From NCBI RefSeq assembly GCF_051233475.1, contig NZ_JBKFGH010000027.1, forward strand, positions 82,866-146,865: 64,000 bases of DNA, read 5' to 3'. Position numbers and translations under genes: made by a program. This document shows positions 53,620 through 62,426 of the stretch, one piece after another (positions within the stretch are counted from its first letter, which is position 1; the number at the start of each line of letters is the position of its first letter). This stretch comes from Bacillus_BU sp051233475 (lineage in GTDB: Bacteria > Bacillota > Bacilli > Bacillales > Cytobacillaceae). The notes below the pieces were generated by a model. It worked only from the letters and a program-made list of their open reading frames with translations. It was not told where the DNA came from and ran no database searches.

Positions 53620-53791
53620 TTCCAGCTCCTTTTTTCAAAATTAAAAATGTCTCTTCAAATTATTACACCTTTGTTAGATTTCCCCTTTGCTATTGTTTTA
53701 TAGGAGGAGTTTAAATAGAAAATATTGGTGGAAGGGATTGGATTGTTGATTTCGTTTCCTCCCAACTTTTTCAAAATATAGTGAAATTCTC

Positions 53792-53821
53792 TTGAACATA
53801 GATGAAGTTTCGTGTTATATT
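53792..53821 (+). promoter_or_regulatory. Promoter of the lysine riboswitch-dapA transcript
   Basis: TTGAAC and TATATT with 18-bp spacing, about 40 bp before the riboswitch. Confidence 0.6.
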
Positions 53822-53860
53822 ACAAGAAATTAATATTTTCTTACTTCAATACCATTTGAA

Positions 53861-54039
53861 GTGAGGATAGAGGCGCAAAGACCATAAGTAAGTAATTTGA
53901 GGATGATGAGATCCAGTGACAATTGCGGAAAGGGGAATTTGCCGAAGCTTCAAAGACCTCATTGTTCTTGAAGCTGGGTCTGCTATTGAATAAATGCAGA
54001 ACTGTCATATAGGTAATCTATATGGAGGGCTATCTCACG
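53861..54039 (+). ncRNA. Lysine riboswitch (L box)
   Basis: Contains the L-box core: GAGGATAGAGGCGCAAAGACC, AGTAAG, GGGGAATTTGCCGAAGC, GCTGGGTCTGC, ACTGTCAT and the closing GGAGGGCTATCTCAC that pairs with the 5' end. Lysine binding would favour the downstream terminator and reduce dapA expression. Confidence 0.93.
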
Positions 54040-54069
54040 CATGGGAACGATTTTTTATTTGTTTCTATT

Positions 54070-54098
54070 GCAGCAGCGAGCCTCGTTGCTGCTTTTTT
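54070..54098 (+). terminator. Expression-platform terminator of the L box
   Basis: 11-bp stem GCAGCAGCGAG/CTCGTTGCTGC followed by TTTTTT, between riboswitch and dapA. Confidence 0.88.
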
Positions 54099-54159
54099 GC
54101 GCTTTTTGAATAGCCTTATCCCTCTAATTTTCAAAAAATTATGTAAAGGATGAGGAAAT

Positions 54160-55047
54160 ATGACTTTTGGGCAAGTACTAACTGCGATGGTAACACCTTT
54201 TGATCAAAATGGTGATATTGACTTTAATGCAACGAGAATACTCGTTAATCATTTAATTAATACTGGTACAGACGCAATCGTCGTTGCCGGAACAACAGGC
54301 GAATCTCCAACTCTAACTTCTGAGGAAAAAGTCGCTTTGTTTAAATTTGTTGTTGAGGTTGTTAATGGCAGAGTTCCTGTCATTGCTGGAACGGGATCCA
54401 ATAACACTAGGGCTTCAATCAGCTTAACGAGACAAGCGGAGGAAGTTGGTGTAGACGGTATTATGCTCGTTGCACCATACTACAACAAGCCATGTCAAGA
54501 AGGGATGTATCAGCATTTTAAAGCGATTGCTGAAGCTACCTCTTTGCCGGTAATGCTTTATAATATTCCAGGACGAAGTGTCGTAAACATTTCTGTTGAG
54601 ACCGTTGTTCGTCTTTCTGAAATCAATAATATTGTCGCAATTAAAGAAGCTAGCGGGAACTTGGACGCGATAGCCCAAATTATCGAGAGAACTCCAAGTG
54701 ATTTTGTACTGTACAGTGGTGATGATGGCTTAACCATACCAGTATTGTCCATCGGCGGTGCAGGCGTTGTTTCCGTTGCTTCCCATATCATTGGGAATGA
54801 AATGCAACAGATGGTCAATAGTTTTAAAAATGGTCAACTTCAGGAAGCGGCTGAAGCACATCGTGCCCTGCTCCCAATTATGAAGGCCCTATTTGCAGCA
54901 CCAAACCCAAGTCCGGTGAAAGCGGCTTTAAATATGAAAGGTATCCAAGTTGGCGGAGTTCGTTTACCGTTGATTCCATTGACTGAGGAAGAAACTCGTG
55001 TGCTTGAACGTGTTTTAGAGCTTGGAAAAGTGGAAGTTTTTAATTAA
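54160..55047 (+). CDS. dapA: 4-hydroxy-tetrahydrodipicolinate synthase
   Basis: A 295-aa DapA that condenses pyruvate with aspartate semialdehyde, the committed step to diaminopimelate, lysine and spore dipicolinate. Key residues are present: Thr-Thr in AGTTGESPT, Tyr in MLYNIPGRS and the Schiff-base Lys in VAIKEASGN. It stands alone behind a lysine riboswitch rather than in the asd-dapG-dapA order of B. subtilis, so may be the lysine-regulated copy of two. The start follows AAAGGATGAGG. Confidence 0.95.
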   Translation: MTFGQVLTAMVTPFDQNGDIDFNATRILVNHLINTGTDAIVVAGTTGESPTLTSEEKVALFKFVVEVVNGRVPVIAGTGSNNTRASISLTRQAEEVGVDGIMLVAPYYNKPCQEGMYQHFKAIAEATSLPVMLYNIPGRSVVNISVETVVRLSEINNIVAIKEASGNLDAIAQIIERTPSDFVLYSGDDGLTIPVLSIGGAGVVSVASHIIGNEMQQMVNSFKNGQLQEAAEAHRALLPIMKALFAAPNPSPVKAALNMKGIQVGGVRLPLIPLTEEETRVLERVLELGKVEVFN

Positions 55048-55060
55048 TAGATGTATATAT

Positions 55061-55110
55061 AAAGGCTGCTTAATCCCATGTGTTTTGTGTTTTGGGGTTG
55101 GCAGCCTTTT
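55061..55110 (+). terminator. Terminator of dapA
   Basis: AAAGGCTGC/GCAGCCTTT stem with inner pairs, ending in TTTTTT. Confidence 0.8.
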
Positions 55111-55179
55111 TTGGTTTTTGGACTTAAGTCTTTGTGGGTTGGTGTTGACTGGTTTGTTGGTTCCGGTGAGGAATTTATG

Positions 55180-55610
55180 TTAATGAGAACCTTCTATTGG
55201 CCATTTTGGTGCTTTTGGACCGGACTTTTGGACAGTGAGAACCTTCTATTGGCCACTTTGTTGCTTTCAGACTGGACTTTTGGCCAGTGAAAACCTTCTA
55301 TTGGCCATTTTGTTGCTTTCGAACAGTACTTTTGGCCAGTGAGAGCTTTCTATTGGCCATTTTATGGCTTTCGAACAGGACTTTTGGCCAGTGAGAGCCT
55401 TCTATTGACCACTTTGTTGCTTTTGCACTGGACTTTTGGCCAGTGAGAGCCTTCTATTGGCCATTTTGTTGCTTCCGGACAAGGGTTTTGGACATTGAGA
55501 ACCTTCTATTGGCCACTTTGTTGCTTTCAGACTGGACTTTTGGCCAGTGAGAACCTTCTATTGGCCATTTTGTTGCTTTCAGACTGGACTTTTGGCCAAC
55601 AAAAACCTCC
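55180..55610. repeat. Eight 52-bp tandem repeats (TTGGCCA family)
   Basis: CTTCTATTGG (or a one-base variant) recurs at 55191, 55243, 55295, 55347, 55399, 55451, 55503 and 55555, exactly 52 bp apart. Units contain TATTGGCCATTTTGTTGC and TTTTGGCCAGTGAG. Sequence between them is conserved, so they are not CRISPR spacers. Confidence 0.93.
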
Positions 55611-55647
55611 TTCTTTTACCGAAAGTTACTTTTCGTCTTCTAAAAAA

Positions 55648-55682
55648 TAAAACCCACAGCTTTTCATCAAGCAGTGAGTTTT
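55648..55682 (-). terminator. Terminator of the BC1872-like gene
   Basis: Imperfect AAACTCAC-GCTT/AAGC-GTG-GTTT stem followed by TTATTTTTTA on the minus strand. Confidence 0.65.
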
Positions 55683-55697
55683 GGATAAGAAATTTTT

Positions 55698-56042
55698 CTA
55701 TAACCATTCATCAGCTATTGAGCTATTATCAGCGATTTCGTAAGCTGCATTTGTGATCGCTTCAGCTAACGTCCCCCCCGTTGCGCTTACCTCATTAAAG
55801 CAAACTTCGCTGTCCCCTTTTATTGTATACGTGAAACCAAACTTTTCTAATCTTTTAACGATGATCATCGCATGGTCAAGGTTTTCTTGGGGCTGAAACT
55901 CTGAATCATGAATGAAAATCCCCTTTTCATGATCATACCATCGATCCCATCTATTTAATTTCCAACCTAGTATTCTTCGAGCAATAATATCCACTTTGTT
56001 CATACCTCGATGACCATTCCCCTTCATTGTTGATTTTTTCAT
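55698..56042 (-). CDS. BC1872-like small phage-type protein
   Basis: A 101-114-aa protein resembling the BC1872 family of phage and Bacillus genomes: DIIARRILGWKLNRWDRWYD at the N-terminus, a central FQPQENLDHAMIIVKRLE and a C-terminal AEAITNAAYEIA helix. A start at 56003 (MNKVDII) fits the family better than 56042. Function unknown; possibly a prophage relic, though no other phage genes are present. Confidence 0.6.
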   Translation of the reverse strand: MKKSTMKGNGHRGMNKVDIIARRILGWKLNRWDRWYDHEKGIFIHDSEFQPQENLDHAMIIVKRLEKFGFTYTIKGDSEVCFNEVSATGGTLAEAITNAAYEIADNSSIADEWL

Positions 56043-56118
56043 TTTACCATTTTCATTGATCCTATTCTAATAAAAAGAGTCCGAGAGAACAATCTTCGTT
56101 ACCACTTTCAAAACATTA

Positions 56119-56982
56119 TTATAATTTTTCTCTCATAACCTTCATGTAGCTGCTCGAAAGTTTGTATTGATCCCTTATTCTATTAACCATTTTATACAGT
56201 TCATTTTTATATTCTTTATCTGCCCCGCCTGTTTTATATAGGGCTTTTATTTTATCACTTTCAGATGGGAACTCTTTGTCAATAAACTCAAAGAAGTGCT
56301 TCCGTGTATGGCCTCTTAAATACAAAGTACCCGGAAGGACATAGTGAACTATACACTCGCTTGCTTTACGAAACAAATGGTCAAAGTTTTCCTCGTTGTC
56401 TGTAATATAAGGAATAATCGGCATCAAATGCAGACCTGTACTAGCATTTGTTTTTCTGAAAGCTTTTAATACTTCAAACCGGGCTAAACTTGTCGAACTT
56501 CCTGGTTCAATTTTCATTCTGACAGACTCGTCCATCGTCGTAATGGTCGCTGCAACATTGATGTAAGTGATTCGAGAGAGCTCATCGATCAAGTCGTAGT
56601 CTCTTAATATTAGGTTTGATTTAGTCGATATGATCGCTGGAGTTCGATATTTAATGAGCAATTTCAATATTTCCGGCATAAGTTTATATTTTGCTTCAGC
56701 AGGCTGATAGCTGTCAGTTACGCCACCAATGTTAATAACCTCCCGTTGCCAACTTTCTCTGCTCAGTTCTTTTTCCAATTCTTCGATTATATTCGTTTTA
56801 ACATAGATTTCCTTAAAGAAATTAGTAGAATCTAAGTATTGATGGGAATACATTGCATAGCAGTAATGACAGCCATGCTGGCAGCCCCGATAAATATTTA
56901 AATCCCAGCCATAAGGAATTTTTCTTTTCAGCTTGTTTAAGGCACTGTTGACTGTAACTTCCTTGAAAATGGTATTAGTCAT
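56119..56982 (-). CDS. SPL-family radical SAM protein
   Basis: A 287-aa radical SAM enzyme of the spore photoproduct lyase-like (Rv2578c/SplB-related) group. The iron-sulfur motif is Cys34, Cys38 and Cys41 in YRGCQHGCHYCYAM, preceded by YGWDLNIYRG. Later motifs are STKSNLILRD and GLHLMPIIPYITD. It would generate a 5'-deoxyadenosyl radical; the substrate is not known. It is shorter than true SplB, so a DNA repair function is not assumed. Confidence 0.85.
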   Translation of the reverse strand: MTNTIFKEVTVNSALNKLKRKIPYGWDLNIYRGCQHGCHYCYAMYSHQYLDSTNFFKEIYVKTNIIEELEKELSRESWQREVINIGGVTDSYQPAEAKYKLMPEILKLLIKYRTPAIISTKSNLILRDYDLIDELSRITYINVAATITTMDESVRMKIEPGSSTSLARFEVLKAFRKTNASTGLHLMPIIPYITDNEENFDHLFRKASECIVHYVLPGTLYLRGHTRKHFFEFIDKEFPSESDKIKALYKTGGADKEYKNELYKMVNRIRDQYKLSSSYMKVMREKL

Positions 56983-57231
56983 CCATCATCATCCTTAAAA
57001 AAGTCATGATAATCCCATAAACATTTTTGTTGCTGAAAGCAATATTTTATAAATTCTTTGTTTTTAGTATAAGGCATATCAGGTGAGGATGACACTCTCA
57101 AGAAAACAGTGTCTCCCTAATATTTTTGTCTCCAAACAACCTAACAACATTTTGGTTTTTTCAATATAGTGATTTCCTCTCTGTAGGACAAAATAAAATA
57201 ATTTTCAAATATAATTAGGTTTATCAGAAAA

Positions 57232-57300
57232 CGTATGCTATACTGTGTTTACCATTTACTTTACTACCCCGCTATTTTGCTTAGCGGGGCTTTTTTGTTT
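57232..57300 (+). other. Orphan promoter-like site and terminator
   Basis: An extended -10 (TGCTATACT, ~57236) is followed within 30 bp by a strong terminator (CCCCGCTA/TAGCGGGG, then TTTTTT, 57266-57298). No gene fits between, so it might make a ~55-nt RNA. The remaining 57000-57230 holds nothing recognisable. Confidence 0.35.
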
Positions 57301-57339
57301 TCTTTTCATAAAACACTCTATGCTGGTGGGTTTACTCTA

Positions 57340-57510
57340 CTAGACCCAAAAAGTCCTAATTAATGACCTTAACCAAGATAATTTCGGAATATCGGGCACC
57401 AAGAGACCTTATTGGTTTCCCTAACCATGATGATTTCGAATTACCGGGCACCAAGAGCCCTTACTGGTTACCCTAATCACAATGATCTCTCATCATCAGT
57501 CACCAACAAC
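57340..57510. repeat. Diverged 52-bp repeats of the ACCAA/TTGGTT family
   Basis: About three diverged units with GGGCACCAAGAGCCCTTACTGGTTACCCTAA-type halves, split by ATGATTTCG spacers (TATTGGTT at 57410, TACTGGTT at 57462). Confidence 0.7.
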
Positions 57511-57550
57511 CCTATCCCAATTGTCAAATTTAACAAAGCTATCCATAAAA

Positions 57551-57576
57551 AAAAGACTCTACAAGAGAGTCTTTTT
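57551..57576 (-). terminator. Terminator of the cold-shock gene
   Basis: AGACTCT/AGAGTCT stem followed by TTTTTTTT on the minus strand. Confidence 0.85.
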
Positions 57577-57591
57577 GTGATTATTGGTTAA

Positions 57592-57792
57592 TTAAGCTTT
57601 GCGAACGTTAGAAGCTTGAGGTCCACGTTGACCTTGTTCTACTTCAAATGTTACTGCTTGACCTTCGTCTAAAGACTTGAAGCCTTCGCTTTGGATAGCT
57701 GAGAAGTGAACGAATACATCGTCTCCACTTTCGCGTTCGATGAATCCGAATCCTTTTTCTGCGTTAAACCATTTTACTGTACCTTTTTCCAT
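57592..57792 (-). CDS. Cold-shock protein (CspA family)
   Basis: A 66-aa single cold-shock domain that binds single-stranded RNA/DNA. RNP1 is KGFGFIE and RNP2 is VFVHFSAI; the C-terminus GPQASNVRKA is typical of Bacillus CspB/C/D. The ATG at 57792 has GAGGAGG 8 nt upstream; the longer frame is leader. An untranslated leader, as usual for csp genes, is likely upstream. Which csp paralogue it is cannot be told. Confidence 0.94.
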   Translation of the reverse strand: MEKGTVKWFNAEKGFGFIERESGDDVFVHFSAIQSEGFKSLDEGQAVTFEVEQGQRGPQASNVRKA

Positions 57793-58029
57793 TTGTGTTT
57801 CCTCCTCGTGTGCTTTGCACACATTTTGTTACTATCCTTGCTCACATCTTCAAGTTTGAAAGTTTTATCCACTTTTAAGTTCTTGCCGAACAAACAAAAA
57901 TAATTCTTTTTAACCTTAACAGAGAATCTCTATAATTGCAAATCAGATGAATCATTTTGTTGAAAATAAATTCCTGATTAATCGTTTATTTCCTAAAATG
58001 GATATTTTCTGACCAATTGCTTGCGACAT

Positions 58030-59424
58030 CTATGCCCGTTTTTGCATGTCAATACATAGCTCTCGAAAAGCATCTGCTTCTTGGTTCATCCCCATGTCCC
58101 GGTATATTTTAGATAACCATTTTATTGGTTTTGTATTGGCAGGTGTTAATTCCATTTCCCAGCTGAAGCATTCAATCGCTTTTTCGAACTGACCAAATTC
58201 AACATACATTTCTCCAAGCGTTTGCATTTGATCAAGATCATTGCTAAGTTTCTGCATCATATCAATCTTTTCAACGATTTGCAGGTTTTGATGTTTTTCA
58301 TTAAAAGGCTGGAGCCATTCCTTAATAAAATCTAATTCATGATCTTTAAATAAGGTACTTACGCATTTAGTTAACATATTTTCTGCCTTATCCGGGAAAT
58401 AAGTAATATACGATTGCAATAAAACTTTAAGCATTTCGGGTTGAAACGAATGTTTAGTTGAATCAATTTGCTCTAAGATGTTACCAATGGCTTGAACCTG
58501 AGAGCTGCTAAGCTGAAAGTGATAGGTTTCCATCATCTTGAGCGCTTTTTCGATATTGGATGCTTTTATATATTTTTCAAATAAGTTTTGTTGTAACGGA
58601 AGAAAATCAGGTAATTGAGAGGCTAACCTTTCCAAGATGAGCACCGTTTCATTGTCGTTTAAATGCTTTTTAAGCAAGGTTAGTAAAGAAGTATAATGAT
58701 CCGTTGACGGGATGCGGATTAATTTGTCGATACGCAAGGCACATTGATCAACCCAACGGGATTCTTTTTTTAAGAGGACGATAAGTTGTTCAAAACTGGC
58801 TTCGTTTTCTTTCTGCGCAAATAGAGTTTTTTCCGCAAATAGGAGATCTTTAGTTAGAAGCTTTTCAGATGACTGATTGTACAAATCTGTATATTTATTA
58901 AACAGCATGTCATTAGAAAGCTGTTTGACGAGGCTGTGGTTTGGAGCAAAATCCATTAAAATACGGATGATTTGATAACCTTGTAATAATTGCCCATTCC
59001 GTCGATATTCAAAAAATAGTGAATTTATCTCGTTGAACAATTCCTTTTTTGGAAAAAACGATTCAAAGAAGGTTAAAATAAAGGCTTTTTCTTGAGGAGT
59101 ATAGTTTTTCTCAAGTTTTTTGAGTAATTGCTGATAGCTGACCATTTTGTAAGGGGGATTGGAGGAGTGTAATACGTTGATAAGCGGATGTGGAGCTTCG
59201 AAAACGATGCCCTTTTTAAATGCATTCTCAATAAATGATTTGCGGCGAAGTTTTTTTGCTTTTACGGCTGCAAGAAAATGATATTTATAAAAAAACAAAT
59301 AATAAACCTCGTTGCTCTCAGAAAAGGCTTCAATAATTTCTCCTTGGAGATAGAATGAAGCTCTTTCTGCTTTTAATAAAATGGACTTATGATGATCATG
59401 CAGTAGGAATTGGTTTTCATTCAT
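58030..59424 (-). CDS. TPR-repeat protein, unknown
   Basis: A 464-aa helical repeat protein. The C-terminal ~100 residues contain clear tetratricopeptide units (LGEMYVEFGQFEKAIECFSWE, then LSKIYRDMGMNQEADAF); the rest is helix-rich with weaker repeats. No signal or membrane segment. The ATG at 59424 has GAGGGGG 8 nt upstream, so the 38-codon extension is dropped. Probably a scaffold for protein contacts; partners unknown. Confidence 0.75.
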   Translation of the reverse strand: MNENQFLLHDHHKSILLKAERASFYLQGEIIEAFSESNEVYYLFFYKYHFLAAVKAKKLRRKSFIENAFKKGIVFEAPHPLINVLHSSNPPYKMVSYQQLLKKLEKNYTPQEKAFILTFFESFFPKKELFNEINSLFFEYRRNGQLLQGYQIIRILMDFAPNHSLVKQLSNDMLFNKYTDLYNQSSEKLLTKDLLFAEKTLFAQKENEASFEQLIVLLKKESRWVDQCALRIDKLIRIPSTDHYTSLLTLLKKHLNDNETVLILERLASQLPDFLPLQQNLFEKYIKASNIEKALKMMETYHFQLSSSQVQAIGNILEQIDSTKHSFQPEMLKVLLQSYITYFPDKAENMLTKCVSTLFKDHELDFIKEWLQPFNEKHQNLQIVEKIDMMQKLSNDLDQMQTLGEMYVEFGQFEKAIECFSWEMELTPANTKPIKWLSKIYRDMGMNQEADAFRELCIDMQKRA

Positions 59425-59564
59425 ACTGGGTACCCCCTCGTATTTATTTCTTTTACTATAACATAGTCTTTCGAGGTTCGTATAAAAAATAAAACAATAA
59501 CTATAAGAAAAGAATCTGCCCCTTAAGGACAGATCCATTTCTTTGAATGAGCTAGACCTGGTTC

Positions 59565-61022
59565 TTAAACATCCAACCCAATCGATATATATTTCACCTC
59601 TAAAAACTCTTCAATCCCATAATGCCCGCCTTCACGTCCGAGTCCGCTTTCCTTGTAGCCACCAAATGGAGCTTGTGCAGTAGACGGCAGGGCATCATTT
59701 AACCCAACGATTCCGTACTCAAGCTGCTCGGTCATTCTAAAAGCGCGGCTTAAGTTTTCCGTGTATACATAAGCCGCTAACCCATAACGGGAGTTGTTTG
59801 CCCGTTCAATTACTTCTTCTTCCGTATAGAAGGTTGAAATCGGGGCGAGCGGACCAAAAATTTCTTCTTTGACACATTCCATCTCTTCGTGAATATTGGT
59901 CAAAATCACTGGTGCGTAGAAATATCCGGTCTCATTTAACGGTTTAGCCCCGCTAAATTGAATCTTTCCGCCTTTATCAAGCGCATCCTTAACGAGTGCA
60001 TCAACTTTTGAAAAGGCTGTCTCGTCAATTAATGGACCAATATCCGTCCCTTCCTCTAGACCGTTTCCAACTTTAAGCTTTTCTAATTCTGTTTGGAAAA
60101 GCTGGATAAAGTCTTCGGCTACTCCTTCTTGAACATAGATTCGATTTGTACAAATGCAGGTCTGACCGGCGTTTCGGAACTTTGATTGAATCAGACCTTG
60201 GGCAGCTTTCTGTAAATTCGCATCGTTCATGACAATGAAAGGAGCATTTCCACCCAGCTCAAGCGATATTTTCTTTACATTGTCAGCTGCGCCTCTCATG
60301 AGAGTTTTGCCAACCTCTGTTGACCCGGTAAAGGTTATTTTCGTAACCCGTTCGTCTTTCAGCCAGGCCTCGCCAATTTCAACCGATTTTCCGGTAATGA
60401 AATTGATAACTCCGGCAGGAATGCCGGCTTCGTGGGCTAATTCAGCCATTTTTAAAGCTGTAAGCGGTGTCTGGGTTGCCGGTTTCACGACACAAGTACA
60501 ACCAGCAGCCAGTGCGGGAGCTACTTTTCTTGTAATCATTGCGGCAGGAAAATTCCATGGCGTAATCGCTGCCACCACACCGACTGGTTCCTTTCGAACA
60601 AGTATGCGTTTATTAGGATGGGACGCCGGAATGGTTTCTCCATATATCCGTTTCCCCTCTTCGGCATACCAGGACACAAAACTATTGGCGTACTTGACCT
60701 CGCCTACCGCTTCAGCAAATGGCTTCCCCTGCTCTAAGGTCATGATTTTAGCCAACTCATGCTTATTTTCATCCATCAATTGATGCCATTTCATAAGGAG
60801 CTGATAACGCTCATCGGCCGTTTTTTTCGACCATGTTTTGAAGGCTTGGTGCGCAGCCGTGACTGCCTCCTCTGCTTCCGTTACGCCTCCTGTTGGGACT
60901 GCTCCTAAAACCTCTTGGGTAGCCGGGTTTATGATTTCTGTAAAAAACTCATAGTCATTTCCGACCCATTCCCCATTAATGTACATTGGGTAGATTTGAT
61001 ATTTTTGTTTGACTGTGTCCAT
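59565..61022 (-). CDS. gabD: NAD(P)-dependent succinate-semialdehyde dehydrogenase
   Basis: A 485-aa aldehyde dehydrogenase. The catalytic Glu lies in LELGGNAPFIV, the nucleophile Cys in NAGQTCICTNR, and the cofactor loop in FTGSTEVGK. Position right after gabT (4 bp) and the sequence type support oxidation of succinate semialdehyde to succinate. The ATG at 61022 follows GGGAGG. It could also oxidise 4-aminobutanal formed by PatA, as no separate enzyme for that step is in the operon. Confidence 0.9.
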   Translation of the reverse strand: MDTVKQKYQIYPMYINGEWVGNDYEFFTEIINPATQEVLGAVPTGGVTEAEEAVTAAHQAFKTWSKKTADERYQLLMKWHQLMDENKHELAKIMTLEQGKPFAEAVGEVKYANSFVSWYAEEGKRIYGETIPASHPNKRILVRKEPVGVVAAITPWNFPAAMITRKVAPALAAGCTCVVKPATQTPLTALKMAELAHEAGIPAGVINFITGKSVEIGEAWLKDERVTKITFTGSTEVGKTLMRGAADNVKKISLELGGNAPFIVMNDANLQKAAQGLIQSKFRNAGQTCICTNRIYVQEGVAEDFIQLFQTELEKLKVGNGLEEGTDIGPLIDETAFSKVDALVKDALDKGGKIQFSGAKPLNETGYFYAPVILTNIHEEMECVKEEIFGPLAPISTFYTEEEVIERANNSRYGLAAYVYTENLSRAFRMTEQLEYGIVGLNDALPSTAQAPFGGYKESGLGREGGHYGIEEFLEVKYISIGLDV

Positions 61023-61026
61023 TACC

Positions 61027-62394
61027 TTACCTCCCAGCAGACAGGGCAGGATCGTTTTGATATACTGCTTCAACTGCTTCCTCGAGAATTTGTAGTCCTT
61101 CCTCTAATTGATCATCTGTGATCGTGATCGGCATAAGGATACGAATAACGTTGCCGAATAATCCGGCGCTTAATAGTAATAGCCCCCGCTCTTCGGCCGC
61201 CTTCACTATTTTAGAAACGGTCAGTTTATCCGGTGTTTTCGTTTGTTTATCTTTGACGATCTCCATGGCGCACATCGCGCCAAGCCCCCGGACATCCCCA
61301 ATACCATCAAACCGAGCTGATAAAGACTTCATTTTTTCGATTACTCTGTTACCAAGGGTTTGGGCACGTTCATTAAGATTTTCACTTTCAATAATATCCA
61401 ATACTGTCAATGCGGTGCGACAGCCTAATGGACTTCCGGCATAAGTTCCGCCAATCTCGCCGACATCTGCCGCGTCCATAATCTCTGCTCTGCCGATGAC
61501 TCCGCTGATTGGCACACCCGCACCCATCGATTTGGATATTGTAATTAAATCAGGTATGACCCCAAAATGATCGATAGCAAAATATTTTCCAGTTCGGGAA
61601 AAACCGGTTTGAATTTCATCGGCCACAAACAAGATGCCATACTGGGTGCATATTTCTTTTACCCGTTTAACAAAGGCCGGGTCTGGCACAATAAAACCAC
61701 CCTCGCCTTGGACCGGCTCCATGACTACTGCGGCAATTGTTTCCGGAGCCACTTCCGCTAATAAAAATTGTTCAAACTGCTCGATGATCATTTGAATATA
61801 CTGCTGCTCACTCATTCCTTCCGGGCGACGGTACACATATGGATAAGGAGCTTTATACACTTCAGGAGCGAATGGCCCGAAGCCAAACTTATAGGGCTTT
61901 ACTTTGCTGGTCATCGTCATCGTCATTAATGTTCGGCCGTGGAAGCCACGCGTAAACGAGATGATTCCTTGACGCTTCGTATATTTTCTGGCAATTTTCA
62001 CCGCGTTTTCCACCGCTTCTGCACCACTGTTAAAAAAGGCCGCTTTTTTTGCAAAATTCCCGGGTGCAAGCTGACAGAGCCGTTCAGCAAGATTAATATA
62101 CGATTCATACATCATCACATTGAACCCCGTATGAATAAATTGGCCGGCTTGTTCCTGTAAGGCTTTGACCACACGAGGATGGGAATGACCGACATTAATC
62201 GTTCCAATTGCTCCGGCAAAATCAATAAATATATTGCCATCGACATCCTCAACCAGGGCACCCTGGGCTTTTTTTACAAAAGCATGACTATTATTGCTGA
62301 TTCCTTTAGGTACAAAACGCTTTCTTCGCTCCAATATTTCCAATGATTTTGGTCCTGGTATATCGGTCTGGAGCCTAACATATTTTTTATTCAA
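61027..62394 (-). CDS. gabT: 4-aminobutyrate aminotransferase
   Basis: A 455-aa class III PLP aminotransferase. PLP-binding features: NSGAEAVENAVKIARK, FHGRTLM, the Asp in FVADEIQTGFSRTG and the Schiff-base Lys in ITISKSMGAGVPISG. It converts GABA and 2-oxoglutarate to succinate semialdehyde and glutamate. A TTG start with AAAGGAGG is used. Second gene of patA-gabT-gabD; 32 bp from patA. Confidence 0.9.
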   Translation of the reverse strand: MNKKYVRLQTDIPGPKSLEILERRKRFVPKGISNNSHAFVKKAQGALVEDVDGNIFIDFAGAIGTINVGHSHPRVVKALQEQAGQFIHTGFNVMMYESYINLAERLCQLAPGNFAKKAAFFNSGAEAVENAVKIARKYTKRQGIISFTRGFHGRTLMTMTMTSKVKPYKFGFGPFAPEVYKAPYPYVYRRPEGMSEQQYIQMIIEQFEQFLLAEVAPETIAAVVMEPVQGEGGFIVPDPAFVKRVKEICTQYGILFVADEIQTGFSRTGKYFAIDHFGVIPDLITISKSMGAGVPISGVIGRAEIMDAADVGEIGGTYAGSPLGCRTALTVLDIIESENLNERAQTLGNRVIEKMKSLSARFDGIGDVRGLGAMCAMEIVKDKQTKTPDKLTVSKIVKAAEERGLLLLSAGLFGNVIRILMPITITDDQLEEGLQILEEAVEAVYQNDPALSAGR

Positions 62395-62426
62395 TTTTAA
62401 AATCCTCCTTTACTGTTCACGCCTGC

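Noticed and set aside
55698..56042. Prophage region around the BC1872-like gene
   Set aside because: No integrase, structural or lysis genes are nearby; one small phage-type gene is not enough.
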